A stretch of DNA of 64,000 nt from Sclerodactyla briareus (taxonomy: Eukaryota; Echinodermata; Holothuroidea; Dendrochirotida; Sclerodactylidae), in the NCBI GenBank assembly GCA_026419785.1, contig JAODTK010005756.1, positions 124,001-188,000 of the forward strand. The letters are read 5' to 3'. Shown here piece by piece: positions 48,801-59,460 of the stretch. Within the stretch, counting starts at the first letter, position 1. Every line of letters begins with the position of its first letter. The position numbers and the translations under genes are program-made. A model generated the notes under the pieces. It ran no database searches. It saw only the letters and a list, made by a program, of their open reading frames with translations, and was not told the origin of the DNA.

Positions 48801-50320
48801 GGGCTAGGTGATTCGCGTCCAGGTATCGGTCCACATGTGAATGCGTTAATAAATTTATCTGTAGCCGTCTAGTCATAGAAGAAAAGTAAAGTGAACTATT
48901 CTATATTTAAAGGTAACAAATCACGCATGTACTTACATACATAAATAACTGAAGGCTTGGTAACATATCCATAGCCAATTTTCCTTTGAACCGAAAAAGT
49001 TTTAGTAATGGTGGTATGCGGGACTAAATGAATCGTGTTCCAAAATTTCATTAAGGCTATATAAGGACACTAGTGCTCAATGCGAACAACGTATGAAAGA
49101 AAGAAAATGTCCAGTAATTGACTCACGCTAATCAAACTTGGGCCATGACCTACTCCTGACCAGATGAAGCATACTCGCAAATTCAAATCATTACAACATT
49201 TGCTGTGCTAATTCTGAACATCAAATATCACGGATGTACATTTTCAGGAGCACGTCAACAAGCTAACTTGCTTAAACGATGGCATCAAACCCCGCGTATG
49301 AAAAACTGTTGAACAATACTGGTTAGTCTTCTAGAGATCTCACCGTTACGCAAGGTGCAGATTAAAAAAAAAATCTATATTCAAGAAAAAACAAATTATA
49401 TTCTAAGAGTAAATTATTTATTTTCAAGTTTATTCGGGAAATGAGAAAGTTCAACGATCTGTTTTCTGTCTGTTTTGTGTGACAGAGGAGAAAAAAGAGT
49501 ATTAAATAGAGTTCGCTAATAGTTGAAGGTGAGTTGAGCTGTAATGTAAATATAAATAGATGAGTGATATACCACTGGAAGCGATGTTCAGTTATGCTCC
49601 TCGTATGTGTTATGGACCAATTTCTGTGAAATGTATGGTGCCTCGAGTACCAATTTTGAGGCCAATATAATTCACAAGAATTGATTTGACAGTTGATCGA
49701 AATCGATCATGGCTGGTCTGTCAGAGCAATCGGAGCAATCAAGAGGAAATGTCTGAGTCGAGATTTCTCATACATGGTTGGTCACCTATCAAGCAGATCA
49801 TTATTTAATTGTGGAAATTGTAATCTCCCTTTCTTCAATTATCGTAGCATGGTAAGCTGGCAAGGAAATGTTCTGCTGTGGCTGACTGCCCAGAATTTCA
49901 CTAAAGGGAATGAGTGTCGTTTACTTGAATTAGGTCAGCAATATAAACCCAGGGAAGATGATGATAATGCCGGGAAAACATTCGTCCTAATAGAGCGATT
50001 CTTCCAGTTGTATATGGGAAAGAACATTTCCACAGAAACATTCCAACTGGAAAATTTTTTCTCCTTCTTCGCCTTTCTTCAGGGGGGGGGGGTTGGGGTT
50101 CTTGAGGGCGGAATTGGATTCGCCGTTGAGTCATTCAGTTGTTTGGAAGGATGAAAACACTGGCAGCTTGGGCGTCTATCAAAAAAGGTCATTCCCATGG
50201 TGATCATGTGTGCAGCAAACTGCTCTTCCATTAATCAGTATTATTGGTAAACTATCAGTTTTATTTTGCGATGTTATAAATTATACTAACTATAAGAATA
50301 TTCACGAGCTCTGTTTTGTT
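42885..50320. other. no gene recognised; long AT-rich stretch
   Basis: Strongly AT-rich to about 44.2 kb, then moderate. Short repeated TACTAAGTA boxes occur at 42920-42950. Open frames at 44451-44780 (+), 47614-48003 (-, 129 codons) and 49693-50154 (+) show no recognisable domain. An 11-G run lies at 50082-50092. No mobile-element ends were found. Confidence 0.45.
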
Positions 50321-50324
50321 GTTG

Positions 50325-50720
50325 TTTCTTTTGAGGAGGCATTCCGATCGTCTCGACTGGAAGTTTCTGGATGATAATCTTCGCTACTTTAATTTGTCTT
50401 GGGATTCCGTCGTTGGATTAGTACTGGTACTTTAATGATAAAGGGAGCACTGCTTAGGTGTGTATATAAGTCATTCAGGGTTTTTCTTATCGAGAGCGTT
50501 GTCAAGCAGGGTGAACACTCAGCCCATACTTATTCATTTTATGTGCAATTTGCTCGCAGATGGGTTATCTATAAGATCCTTACCGGTCGCGTATTTTTGC
50601 GTCATGACATTAGGATATATGCGATACGCCGATGACACAGTCTTTATCAGTCGAGTCTCCGAGAGATTATCTATTCGGGAGACTGAAGTGTCCTGTTTAG
50701 GGGAATTTGAATTATTGCTG
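50325..50720 (+). pseudogene. LINE reverse-transcriptase fragment, frameshifted
   Basis: Motifs of a non-LTR retrotransposon reverse transcriptase appear in order but in different frames. SFEEAF then DRLDWKFLDDN (50330-50378) is broken by one extra C at 50345; this is the conserved DFEKAFD..DW.FL block. A decayed G..QG..LSP-like block with LLADGLSIRS follows (about 50500-50578), then RYADDTVFIS with the catalytic YADD at 50625-50636, and a GEFELLLGL stretch corresponding to the usual EF...SGL region. The order and the FD..DW block suggest an L1/Tx1-like or related clade. At least two frameshifts and stops make it inactive. No endonuclease domain or 3' tail was located. Confidence 0.85.
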
Positions 50721-51645
50721 GGACTGCCGTCGGATGTATTTCCCCAATGCAACATTCACCCATTTGGAAACATATACGAGTCATTCATTTCACCTCTCTT
50801 GAAAATCGTCCAGTCCGAGTCTTCATTCTTATCGCATTTCGGCTCCGTTTGTCAACTACACAAAAGCTTGATTCGGGTTAGTAGTTGTCAAATGTAGATT
50901 TCGAGATATTGAATAAGAATGGAATTCCGGAGGGAGCTTCTTGAATTAATTGTCACAGTCGTTCCGCGCAAATTCGCTCAAATGTTAACAGATATACCTG
51001 AACGTGCAATAACGTCAATACAGGTAACACAGGCTATGGAAACACACGTACCTGTAATCATCAGCCTAAAATGATAATAAAATGATAAATTATCAAACCC
51101 GCGCATGGCGTCATTAACTGGAAACGACTGTTTTGCATATAATGGTCCGCAGGCAATGTTTATCCATATCTGTAAAAAAAATGTAGCGCTTCTTCCAAAC
51201 AGGAGAATCTCAGGAATTTCCCGAATAGGAGGATATTCCCGCACTGTTTGCAGTGGACAATAATCACCTTTCCCTTTGCATAATTTGAGTCTTAGAAATT
51301 ATAAATCAGCTTCTTGCCTAATATTATTGAGGCCAAGTCGCATCTTTTCCTTCAGGCACTTTCAAGTCTAATTGGTCCTCGGGTTATTCCTGAGTTGAAT
51401 GTAGTACATTTCATTAAGTCTTACTCTCAACACAATGGTAAACTATAATTGCGGCCAAACGTTCTTCCGGTCTTCAGAAGCTCCCAAGATTGACAAATCA
51501 GCTGAATTTGGAGTGGACGAGATATTACCATATTGATAGAAATGTCATTGTCAAAAAATTTGATATTCGTCAGTTCATTTTGTCTCGCATGAACAAAGTT
51601 AAGGAAGAGACTGAGCGATCACGTTGTTCCCTCCCCCCCGTGTGT
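50721..51645. other. no gene recognised; possible LINE remains
   Basis: Sequence downstream of the reverse-transcriptase fragment. It could be decayed LINE sequence, but I cannot recognise further domains. Confidence 0.4.
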
Positions 51646-51647
51646 GT

Positions 51648-51740
51648 AAGTGTATGTATGTATGTATGTATGTAGTAATGTATGTAGTATGTATGTCTGT
51701 ATGTTATGTATGGTATGTAGTATGTATTATGTATGTCCCA
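51648..51740. repeat. (GTAT)n microsatellite, imperfect
   Basis: Tandem GTAT units with occasional single-base breaks (GTAGTAATGTATGTAG), continuing to ATGTATGTCC. ORFs through it are tyrosine/histidine/threonine-rich artefacts. Confidence 0.9.
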
Positions 51741-52037
51741 CTTCCTCATTACAAGGATTTTCTCCGTTAGGGGAACCGGTTTCCGATTAAATTTTGTATG
51801 TGTACGGGTTGGGTGACACGATCTGATTAGATTTTGGGCACACAAGTCAATAATTAAGTAGGGTATAACCTATTTTATGTGTCATTTATTGTTTAGGCTC
51901 GTTAACAAGTCACGGATGACCGTAGGTTGGCTATGGTAATCTGGTTTGACACCTAAGATGCAAGGATATGGTGGATGGACTGATTAGTTTTTCATCGTGA
52001 AATATGCTCATTAAGTTGTCTAATTTATACAAATTCG

Positions 52038-52490
52038 AAGTTCGTCGATCTTCATCACGAAACTTGGTGAATATGGTTCACCTTTGGTTCTACATTTATT
52101 TGATCATAGAAATATGGTTCACTGGAGTTCATTCACAACGTGTCTATTTGCATAATTTAAGCGTTTGCTGGACTTTTCAGAATACTTTGTTGGGTATGGC
52201 TTACCTTTACTCTCCAACATTTTAAACATAGGCGGAGGTCACTGGATGTTCATCAGTGTGTCTCTTTATAGTTCATTCAAATTTTAAAGTTTGTTCCAGT
52301 TTTCATGGAGCTTCAAGGGTATGGTCTACCTTGAGTTTTTTCTTCAATTTTTTGACATTGACTTTCAGGCACTGTTTCTACTCACTGTTAAATAATTTTG
52401 CCTTTCATCATGCAAATATTCAAGTTTGATGTATTACTCATCCGCCATTAACGTATATGTGTGGTCCACATTGGTCCTGGGACGAGATTT
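52038..52490 (+). repeat. degenerate tandem repeat, 123-145-bp units
   Basis: Units start near 52038, 52161, 52287 and 52432, each with AAGTT(T)G or GCGTTTG, then a GG.TATGG.TTACCTT-like box and a GTTCATTCA/GTGTCTCTTT-like box. They are strongly diverged, with period varying from 123 to 145 bp. The unit style resembles the family at 24.3 and 53.3 kb, so these may be one superfamily. Confidence 0.55.
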
Positions 52491-52639
52491 GAAAATATCT
52501 CAGAATAATGAGAAATGGGTCAACGAAAGTTTAGTATTGTGTCTAATTGTATAATTCAGTTCAGGCAATTTCAGTCACATTTCCACGAAACTTTATGGTC
52601 AATATTCTGTCCTTTTGTTTCCAATACGACGAAGTTAGA

Positions 52640-52800
52640 AAAATTGGCTAAAAACAGCAGAGGTCAGCCATCTGGTGACCATGAAATCACCTCCTGTTTC
52701 TCGTTCTCGGGACCAACTTTTGCTCCCCACCCTCCAAGTTTTCTGTAAACTCGTATGAACTCATATTTTCGTGTGACCCTGCAATAGAGGGCGCATAAAT
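52640..52800 (+). repeat. single unit related to the 24.3-kb tandem family
   Basis: GGACCAACTTTTGCTCCCCA, CCTCCAAGTTTTCTGTA, ATATTTTCGTGTGACCCTGC, AATAGAGGGCGC parallels 24500-24600 in the same order. The AATAGAGGGC end is shared with the last unit there. Confidence 0.65.
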
Positions 52801-53052
52801 GGCAGTAATGCCCACTTTCGACTCACTAGAATTTCACTAACGGTCCAGCGTACATATCCCCGTCCACGTACTCGTAGTCTCGGGGATATATACATCTACA
52901 AATGGTGGTCACTGGTATTCATATTGCATAGTGGTGTGTATGCATTGAAAACATCTTGGATTGGAAGGTATTTGGATGAGGACAACAGGATACTGGAAGT
53001 TGTTTTTCGATTCCTTGACGAATTGTGAGGATCCTACTTGTCTTCATGACAG

Positions 53053-53272
53053 GGGTGTGGTGCGTTTGTGGTGGGTGCATGTGTGATTGGTGTGTGGCGT
53101 GTTTGTGTGTGTGTGTGTGTGGCATGTGGTGTGTGTGTTTGCGTGTTTGTGTGTTTGTGTGTTTTGTGTGTGTGTATGATGTGTGTGCGTGTGTCTGTGG
53201 GTGTCGTGTAGTTTGTAATGCTGTGCGTTTGCGTGTCTGGTGTGTGTGTTTGTGTGTGCGTGTGCGACGCCT
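53053..53272. repeat. TG-rich simple repeat
   Basis: About 220 bp of (TG)n with interspersed GCG, TTTG and ATG interruptions. The minus-strand translation is a Thr-His artefact. Alternating purine-pyrimidine runs could adopt Z-DNA. Confidence 0.9.
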
Positions 53273-53339
53273 TGTCTTGTTAAAACGATAACTTAACCCC
53301 ACGTGGATGTATGACGTATATATATTCCCGTACTGAGTA

Positions 53340-54060
53340 CATTATCAGGTCAGGTCAACGGTCACTCTGAGGTCGAGAGAGTTCAAAGTCTTAAAATTTG
53401 TTAACACGTAAGTCCAGAATGCCTGATCGGATTCGTTGAATTTCAGTAATAACAGGAAACCTACTGTTCCTTGTTCTTGACGCAGGTGGTCAAATTTGGG
53501 ACGAAATAGAAAAAGTATGAGAAAATTGATATTGTGGCGAATTAAGCTTTTTTCACTGTTCGATTCCACATGGATGAATGAGCTCATACTTGGTATGTTG
53601 GTTCCCGCGATCAGTACATGATCCCTATTGTGGGGGATCATGCAGAGTTATCTAAGGTCAAGAGAGGTCAAAGTCTGGTATCTCGTCAACACGACATTTC
53701 CAGAATGCCTGGCCGATCAGATTGAATTTGGTATGGCATCTCGTTGGGGGTCGTAACACGACCCTCATGGTTTTTGTATAGATCGGGATCAAGTTTAGGG
53801 AAAAGTGGAAAAATTGTGAAAAATTTTATATTTTAGCCAATTACACAATAACTCGACCCCCACTTAGTGGATGAAGCACAGACTTGGTTACGTTGGGTTT
53901 CTCCATAATCAGGCACATGATCCCATTGTTTTGAGGTCACCTAAAAGGTCATCTAAGGTCCATAGAGGTCAAGTCTAGAATCCTCGTTAACACGAATACG
54001 TTCAGAACGCCTGGTTTGATCAGGTTAAAATCCGTATGCAGCTTTTTTATGAGGGTACAT
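53340..54060 (+). repeat. tandem array, about 290-300-bp units, left part
   Basis: Units share GGTCA.GAGAGGTCAAAGTCT, TTAACACG.., CCAGAATGCCTG.CCGATC, ATTGAATTT, then CTCCATAATC and CATGATCCC. The CCAGAATGCCTG box recurs near 53412, 53699 and 54002. The third unit is interrupted at 54060 by the foldback element and resumes at 56407. Confidence 0.75.
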
Positions 54061-54923
54061 TATGGCGCGGGGAAAAGGGAATATTTATCAAGAAGAAATA
54101 GATATGCAAATCAAAGAGAAATATTTTCTGATCGTGGAAATATTTATTCACAATGGCGAATATGTACCTCTCCAAAAATATTTCGGAAGCACAAAATATG
54201 TTCGGTGGAAAAATTGTTCGTAACAAAAATAGGTTTCCTGATTGAAAACATATTGTAGGATATATTTCATTTACAACAATTAATTGTTTTCAACAAAATA
54301 TACGTTAGCAAAGAAAACTTGTTTGCTAAAACATGTATCCTAGACGGAAAAAAAAAATGGTTGGAAAGAGTTATTATGTTTCCAGTGGAAAAATATTATA
54401 TGTACAAAGAAAATAATTATAGGTTCTACAAAAGGGTTGAACCAAAACATATATTTCCAGGCAGACATTGTCCATGCAAGAAACTTTTCCGAAACAACGA
54501 ATATTGTAGATACTAGAAAAAAATGTTACAAAAACCAAAGGAATATATTTGGCTAAAATTATTTGTTGGCAACAGGAACAAAATACATTTGCTGTCAAAA
54601 AATAGGTTAGACAACACCGAAAAAAATATATTGATACAAACGTTAGCCTCATGAACAGCCGTTGCTTCTAATCGTCAGCTAGGTACCGTGAGCGTGAAAT
54701 GCAACGTGAATCTACTGTTGACGGCGTACCTGCGTTGCATTCGTCAAACTGACGCGGCTGTACACTGTTCGGTACTATATGGATACCAGATTCAAGGCTT
54801 GATATAAGAAGAAACTGATTATGAGGGATAGCAATGGCTCCAAACTATTCTTTAAGTGGTTATCATATGATGAGCATGCTTGGTAGAAATCGAGGGGTTC
54901 CAGGAATAATAAACGAATGAAAA

Positions 54924-55247
54924 ATGATCGCAAGTGATTCCACTTGGAGTTGTCGTCGTAAAAAGTTGGAATTGGAACACGATGCCCGGAGGCTAGGTCG
55001 CGTAAATTTTTGTTTTCTCAGGATAGTTGAGCACCAGGGCTATAGAATGTCACTCTTCGGGGATGATATTATTGAAACTGTATTTCCGACATTATATACT
55101 ATTCCTACCATCCACCATGCGTTCAACTCACTAGAACTGCGGGCAACGGCGCAAAACGTTAAGCCAATTACTCAATCCTTAACCTTGCTTGATTTCGAGC
55201 CATGTGCAAATTCAGGCCATCCAGTTTGCATTCAACCTCCCTCATAA
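54924..55247 (+). CDS. unassigned 107-codon ORF inside the foldback element
   Basis: Begins MIASDSTWSCRRKKLELEHD and ends CANSGHPVCIQPPS. There is no recognisable domain. It is the longest frame in the interior of the element, so it could be a cargo or gene relic, or chance. A 3' AT-rich stretch (CATAAAAAAAATAACC) follows the stop. Confidence 0.15.
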   Translation: MIASDSTWSCRRKKLELEHDARRLGRVNFCFLRIVEHQGYRMSLFGDDIIETVFPTLYTIPTIHHAFNSLELRATAQNVKPITQSLTLLDFEPCANSGHPVCIQPPS

Positions 55248-55787
55248 AAAAAATAACCCGCTGCCCGGCATCGCTGGGCGAGGTTTCCGGTACAGTGTGT
55301 GCATGATGAGTGGTTACAAATACAACTACAAGGACTAACTTGCTGCTAATTTTTAGAGCTGAGAGGAGAGGCTGTCCAACTGATCGGTCGTCATTAGGAC
55401 AGGAGGATTGCAAAACCTTGGTCTGCACCGGCACCTAGGCCGAAGCTCCCCCTTACAGCCCTAACACTCCCAGATACAGGTCACCAACTCAACTGTTACT
55501 GTTACTATAATAACTAGCCAAGTGGGAATCAGCCGGAGCTTGCCATCTCTGTTCGGCCGTCCGGAGTGAGCGGGGGAATATGAACGACGATTTGTCACTC
55601 CAGGATCTGGGGTCCCAGTTAGCCAGCTACTACAAGCCTGCCTAGGAAGTAGAGTGGAGATGCCGCACCCATCACTTCAAGTTCAAGTGAAGGTTCTGTG
55701 GAGGTAGTTCGCTACCGTCGGGCAAGGCAGCATGGCGTGTTGCTACGCCATGGAATCGATGATCACTTGAAAGACGGAACTAAGACT

Positions 55788-56160
55788 CGTTGATAATATA
55801 TATGTTTTCGTTGAAACCAAATTATGGCAGCAGCAGCAAAAATTTCGTTGCCAACATAATTTTTGTTGCAAACATACAGGGTTGCAAAGATACGTTATAT
55901 ATATATATTTACGTTGATAATATATATGTTTTCGTTGATACATAATTATGGCAGAGCCAAACAATTTCCGTTGCCCACATATATTTGTTGCAAACATATT
56001 CATGGTTGCAAAAGACTACGTTAAATGGAGATTTGTTTTACGGTGATAATATAATTGTGAAGAGCAATAAAATTTCATTGCAAAAAAAATATTTTTTGTT
56101 GCGAACATATTAGTTTGCAACAATTATGTGTTGCAATGAAATATATCTTCATATCTCATT
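55788..56160. repeat. three ~125-bp subunits in the right arm of the foldback element
   Basis: CGTTGATAATATATATGTTT and TCGTTGA..., then AATTATGGCAG, ..CGTTGCC.ACATA, TTTGTTGCAAACATA, GGTTGCAAA start at 55788 and 55912; a weaker copy (CGGTGATAATATA) starts near 56041. The arm was built partly by tandem duplication. Confidence 0.75.
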
Positions 56161-56406
56161 GGTAACTTATTCTTTTCTTTATTAATACTTTCTCCATCGA
56201 AACATATCATGTGCTTCTGAAATATTTTTCGAGGGAACAGTAATTTTTCCATTGTGAAATAATATTTCACAAGCAGAAAATATATCCTTGATTTGGGAAA
56301 TGAATATTTTTTTTAAAAAGGATAAAATTTTCCCATTCGCATATATTTTAACAATAGATAATATATATGTCTCCTGATAATATATCCCATTTTTTTCCGC
56401 GCCAGT

Positions 56407-56575
56407 GTACATGAACTGCTGTTTTTGGTGTAGACCGGGCCATATGGGAAATGGGGATATTCGTGAAAAAAAAACTGATATGGTTGGGCTAATTTTAGCT
56501 TGTGCACAAGACCTCAACATCACCTGGATGGATAAGGTTCTCCATTATGGAGTACTACATGATCCCTAGTTGTAA
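56407..56575 (+). repeat. tandem array, right part of the interrupted unit
   Basis: GTTTTTGGTGTAGACCGGG, GGAAATGGGG, TCGTGAAAAAAAAACTGATA, GGGCTAATTTTAGC, CAC.TGGATG, GGTTCTCCATTATGG, CATGATCCCTAG parallels 53770-53935 in the same order. It is the missing second half of the third unit. Confidence 0.7.
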
Positions 56576-56722
56576 AATCCTGTAAACCATAGAAGTTGCC
56601 AATGCTTAGCTTGATCAAGTCAGCATCAGTCAAGGAATCAACTCTGCCTTCGGGCTTTTTCTGGTTCATCAACCACTTCCTCCACCATTTTGGGAAAGAT
56701 TCTTGCTTCAGTGCAAAACCTC
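56524..56722 (-). CDS. exon-like ORF partly overlapping the satellite unit
   Basis: On the minus strand an acceptor (AAAAACATTTTTTAG, AG at 56724-56723) leads into 65 open codons that end at CATCCAG|GTGATG. The peptide starts GFALKQESFPKWWRKWLM and contains RVDSLTDADLIKLSIGNFYG, which looks protein-like. An upstream in-frame ATG (56783) would extend it. However, the last 50 bp or so and the donor lie in the tandem-repeat unit that resumes at 56407, which argues against an ordinary gene exon. Its exit phase fits the entry phase of the 42876 exon, but the chance of that is one in three. Confidence 0.25.
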
Positions 56723-56789
56723 CTAAAAAATGTTTTTGGATGTCAAAATTACCACCTAGGCAATTGGTAATATTTTTACCCATTTTGAA

Positions 56790-59460
56790 AACGATGTTTG
56801 CACATTAAAATTAAGTTCATTAAAGAAGTTCGCTTCGGCAATTGGAGCACGGCTACATTTTCACTCCACCTGAAAGATTTTGGTAATCCAGATTATGGAA
56901 ATAGCTATCACATTAAAATTCATAACTATATTTGTGTATGATAGGAGACTTCATGAAGCCGGGGTTGTTTATGTTAAAGAAAAGACCTTTTTCTCTTCTT
57001 TTTCTGCCCAACGGGACACCTATTTCTTATATATTTCCCGTTAGAATTACAATATTAGAAACCTTCCTTCACCCTGAGGTTTGTTAGCAGCAAGCCCGAA
57101 TTATTTGGAAAATTTTGTACGTATTGGTATTAGTGAGAATGTCCATCTTGCACTGTAAATGTCTATAAACGGCTTTAAAAATTATTCCGTTCAGTTTATG
57201 TATCCATTATTGATCGCTCATATCCTTATCCCTTCTAAATACTGGTCTCGAGTGGACTATGCAAGTTTGAGCTTACACAACATGATTGAAAATTATTTTT
57301 CCGTAACTCTTTCATACGCTCTTGGACAGTAAACTTGTTTATTTTCAATTAGGTTTTGCAAAACCGTATCCTTGTCCTTGCAATGGCACTAACAAACTTC
57401 TCTCATTGATGGGGAAAAACAGCGTTTGTGTACATTTTTTGATCTGAAACCCAAGAACGATAGAACATCTGCTCTGGTCCTGTACGTTACTTCTGTACTT
57501 TTTTCTTAATTGTGCAAACACGATTTGGGGGCCTCAATTTTTCCGCTCATTTTTTTTTTTTCTTTCGAAAGATTCCCAACTGCATATCACCCCATATTAC
57601 CCATATTATCCATAGTTTCTAACTTCAATGTATTATATATTATATTTTTCAACTGCAAGCTTGGACACAGTTCCTTGCTGCTCTGCCTTCTTTCATAATG
57701 AATTCGTATTGAAAGTAGAATGAAATACCGCTATGAAAGGAATTCAACGATAGCTTCCAACTCGCAATATTAACGATTTGGAAAATTGGGTTTCATTTCT
57801 TCGCTATTTTTCGCATATACTTCACGGCGTGTAAAAAATTTTGCTTCGTTATACCATTTTTATTTTTGGCATATGATTCGTTGATGAATGAGATGAGGGA
57901 AAAAAATTATCCTGTTATGTCTTATATTGAAAAACCTCTGGAATTATGTGTTGACATAACGTTTAGATGCGACAATGAATGCACACCGTTTCAATGTTAA
58001 TTTCGGGATTACTGCGAAGGACAGAGTCCTTTCCATTTTGGCAATATTTATTGCTCATATGTATATACACACACAGGGATCCGCCCTGAGTTGAAACTTT
58101 TCTCCATAACTTTCGTCCGTTATTCAGCTGAGTTACGAGCTTCTTCTCACTGGGGCGCTCAACACAATGGATAACAGCAAGGGAAAAACGAGGGGTGGCT
58201 GCGCACTGTTGTGAAAACATTTTTGTGACTAGCTACAATTAAACCCAAACCCTCTACCACATGGGCGTCCACAGGTAGGGACGGGGGGGGACTATTCTTC
58301 CCACCCCCCCTCCCCCACTTTCAAAAGTGGGATATCATATCCGTTTGTCCCCCTCCCCCCCCCTTTTCCGGACCGTAATAAAATTAATAGGCAACCTCCC
58401 GATTTTTTGTTCAACACTCTAACTGATTCAATTTTCGTCTAAAACCAACAATAATCGCGTTGGAAATTGTCTTAACCAGGCTGCGGACCCCAGGTGAAGA
58501 TCTGGACCCGACTAGGGCCGAAGCCGAAGGTTGCCCGCATACCGAGTTCTCCGATTTTAAAATCCGATAGCAAAAGTGCATAAGTTTCCAAGTTTTTCGC
58601 GCGCAATGTCGTTTTTCTTCTAAGGCAGTGTAGGCTAAATTGCTATGTATTCTTCGAATCATTTGTTTCACCGTCGAATAATTTCAGAAGCCTTGTGACA
58701 GACTGCCCACCTCCCAATTTTCTGAGATGGAAAAATTCGGGCTAAAAAATTCGTGGAAACATTCGGGTAGAAAAAGGCCCAAGTGTAAAAATGCCTGCAT
58801 TTTTGCAGACTTTTTCGATAAAAATGCCCGGAAAAAACAACAATTTCCAATAACTGACTGTAAAGTCGGGTTTTACCTTTTTCTGCTCCCAAATTGGAGT
58901 GGTCCGGTGCGCCTATGGCTTTCCCTCCTTCGGTTCCCACCATAGACCGTTCGGTAGACTCCTTGATCCCACGCAACAAAGCCCGAGTAGAAAAGGTAAT
59001 AAAAAACTCCAATGTTTGATATTCGGAAAATCATCTTAGTATGCACAATGACAAACTTTTTGTCTGCTTTTACCTCAAACCACACCTGTAGATAGGGTCC
59101 TGTATGGCCTGCAATTGCCGTTTTCTGTCGTCTGGAGGTATGAAAATCTAAATTTTCTGCCCGGTGCGCTCCGCGCCAACCGATGTGCGCCTCCGCTTAG
59201 ATGGTAATTTGCATTCGATGTGTCCCCAACCACTTCGAAACGGCGGACGCCCTGCCTACATAGCCAAGATACCTGGTGGCGACACTGTGGCATGTGGGTG
59301 CCGTCATGCCAAGTGCGACACCCCCGACAGGGTGGGGGTATCACATGCACCCAAAAATAGGCATTGCCTCTTCTGTGTAACTGGTGAAGGATTGCAGTTA
59401 ACGAGATCTTATTGTGCAGTATCTAGGTCTGAACCATTGCTGGGCCTGGAATAGTTTATA
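56790..59460. other. no gene recognised; C/G-run repeat fragment at 58.2-58.4 kb
   Basis: 58262-58375 is rich in C/G runs around an ACTTTCAAAAGTGGG palindrome and looks like a MITE fragment. 59160-59340 is less AT-rich with ORFs on both strands and no recognised domain. Confidence 0.45.

Larger units (their letters stand above)
54061..56406. mobile_element. foldback-type element with ~0.6-kb inverted arms inserted in a satellite unit
   Basis: The left end TATGGCGCGGGGAAAAGGGA at 54061 and the right end TTTTTTTCCGCGCCAGT ending at 56406 are inverted. The arms (54061-54650 and 55780-56406) match along their length, for example AATATTT.GGAAGCACA..ATATG at about 54177 against its reverse near 56210, and GTTGC/GCAACA-rich blocks. 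GTACAT directly flanks both ends (54055-54060, 56407-56412) and the interrupted tandem unit reads on from 56407 onwards. The interior (54650-55780) is less AT-rich and holds an unassigned 107-codon ORF. No transposase is recognised. A 6-bp target duplication and long arms are also Polinton traits, but no Polinton gene or AG..CT-type terminus is seen. Confidence 0.8.

Noticed and set aside
49486-49528. 43-nt interval between an excellent acceptor and an excellent donor
   Set aside because: All three frames contain stops, so it cannot be an internal coding exon. It could be non-coding RNA, but there is no other support.
52919-53302. 127-codon Thr/His-rich ORF and the Val/Cys-rich frame opposite it
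   Set aside because: Both are read through a TG-rich simple repeat.
54061-56406. Polinton/Maverick element
   Set aside because: Only the 6-bp duplication and long arms fit. No polymerase, integrase, protease or capsid genes are present and the termini do not match.
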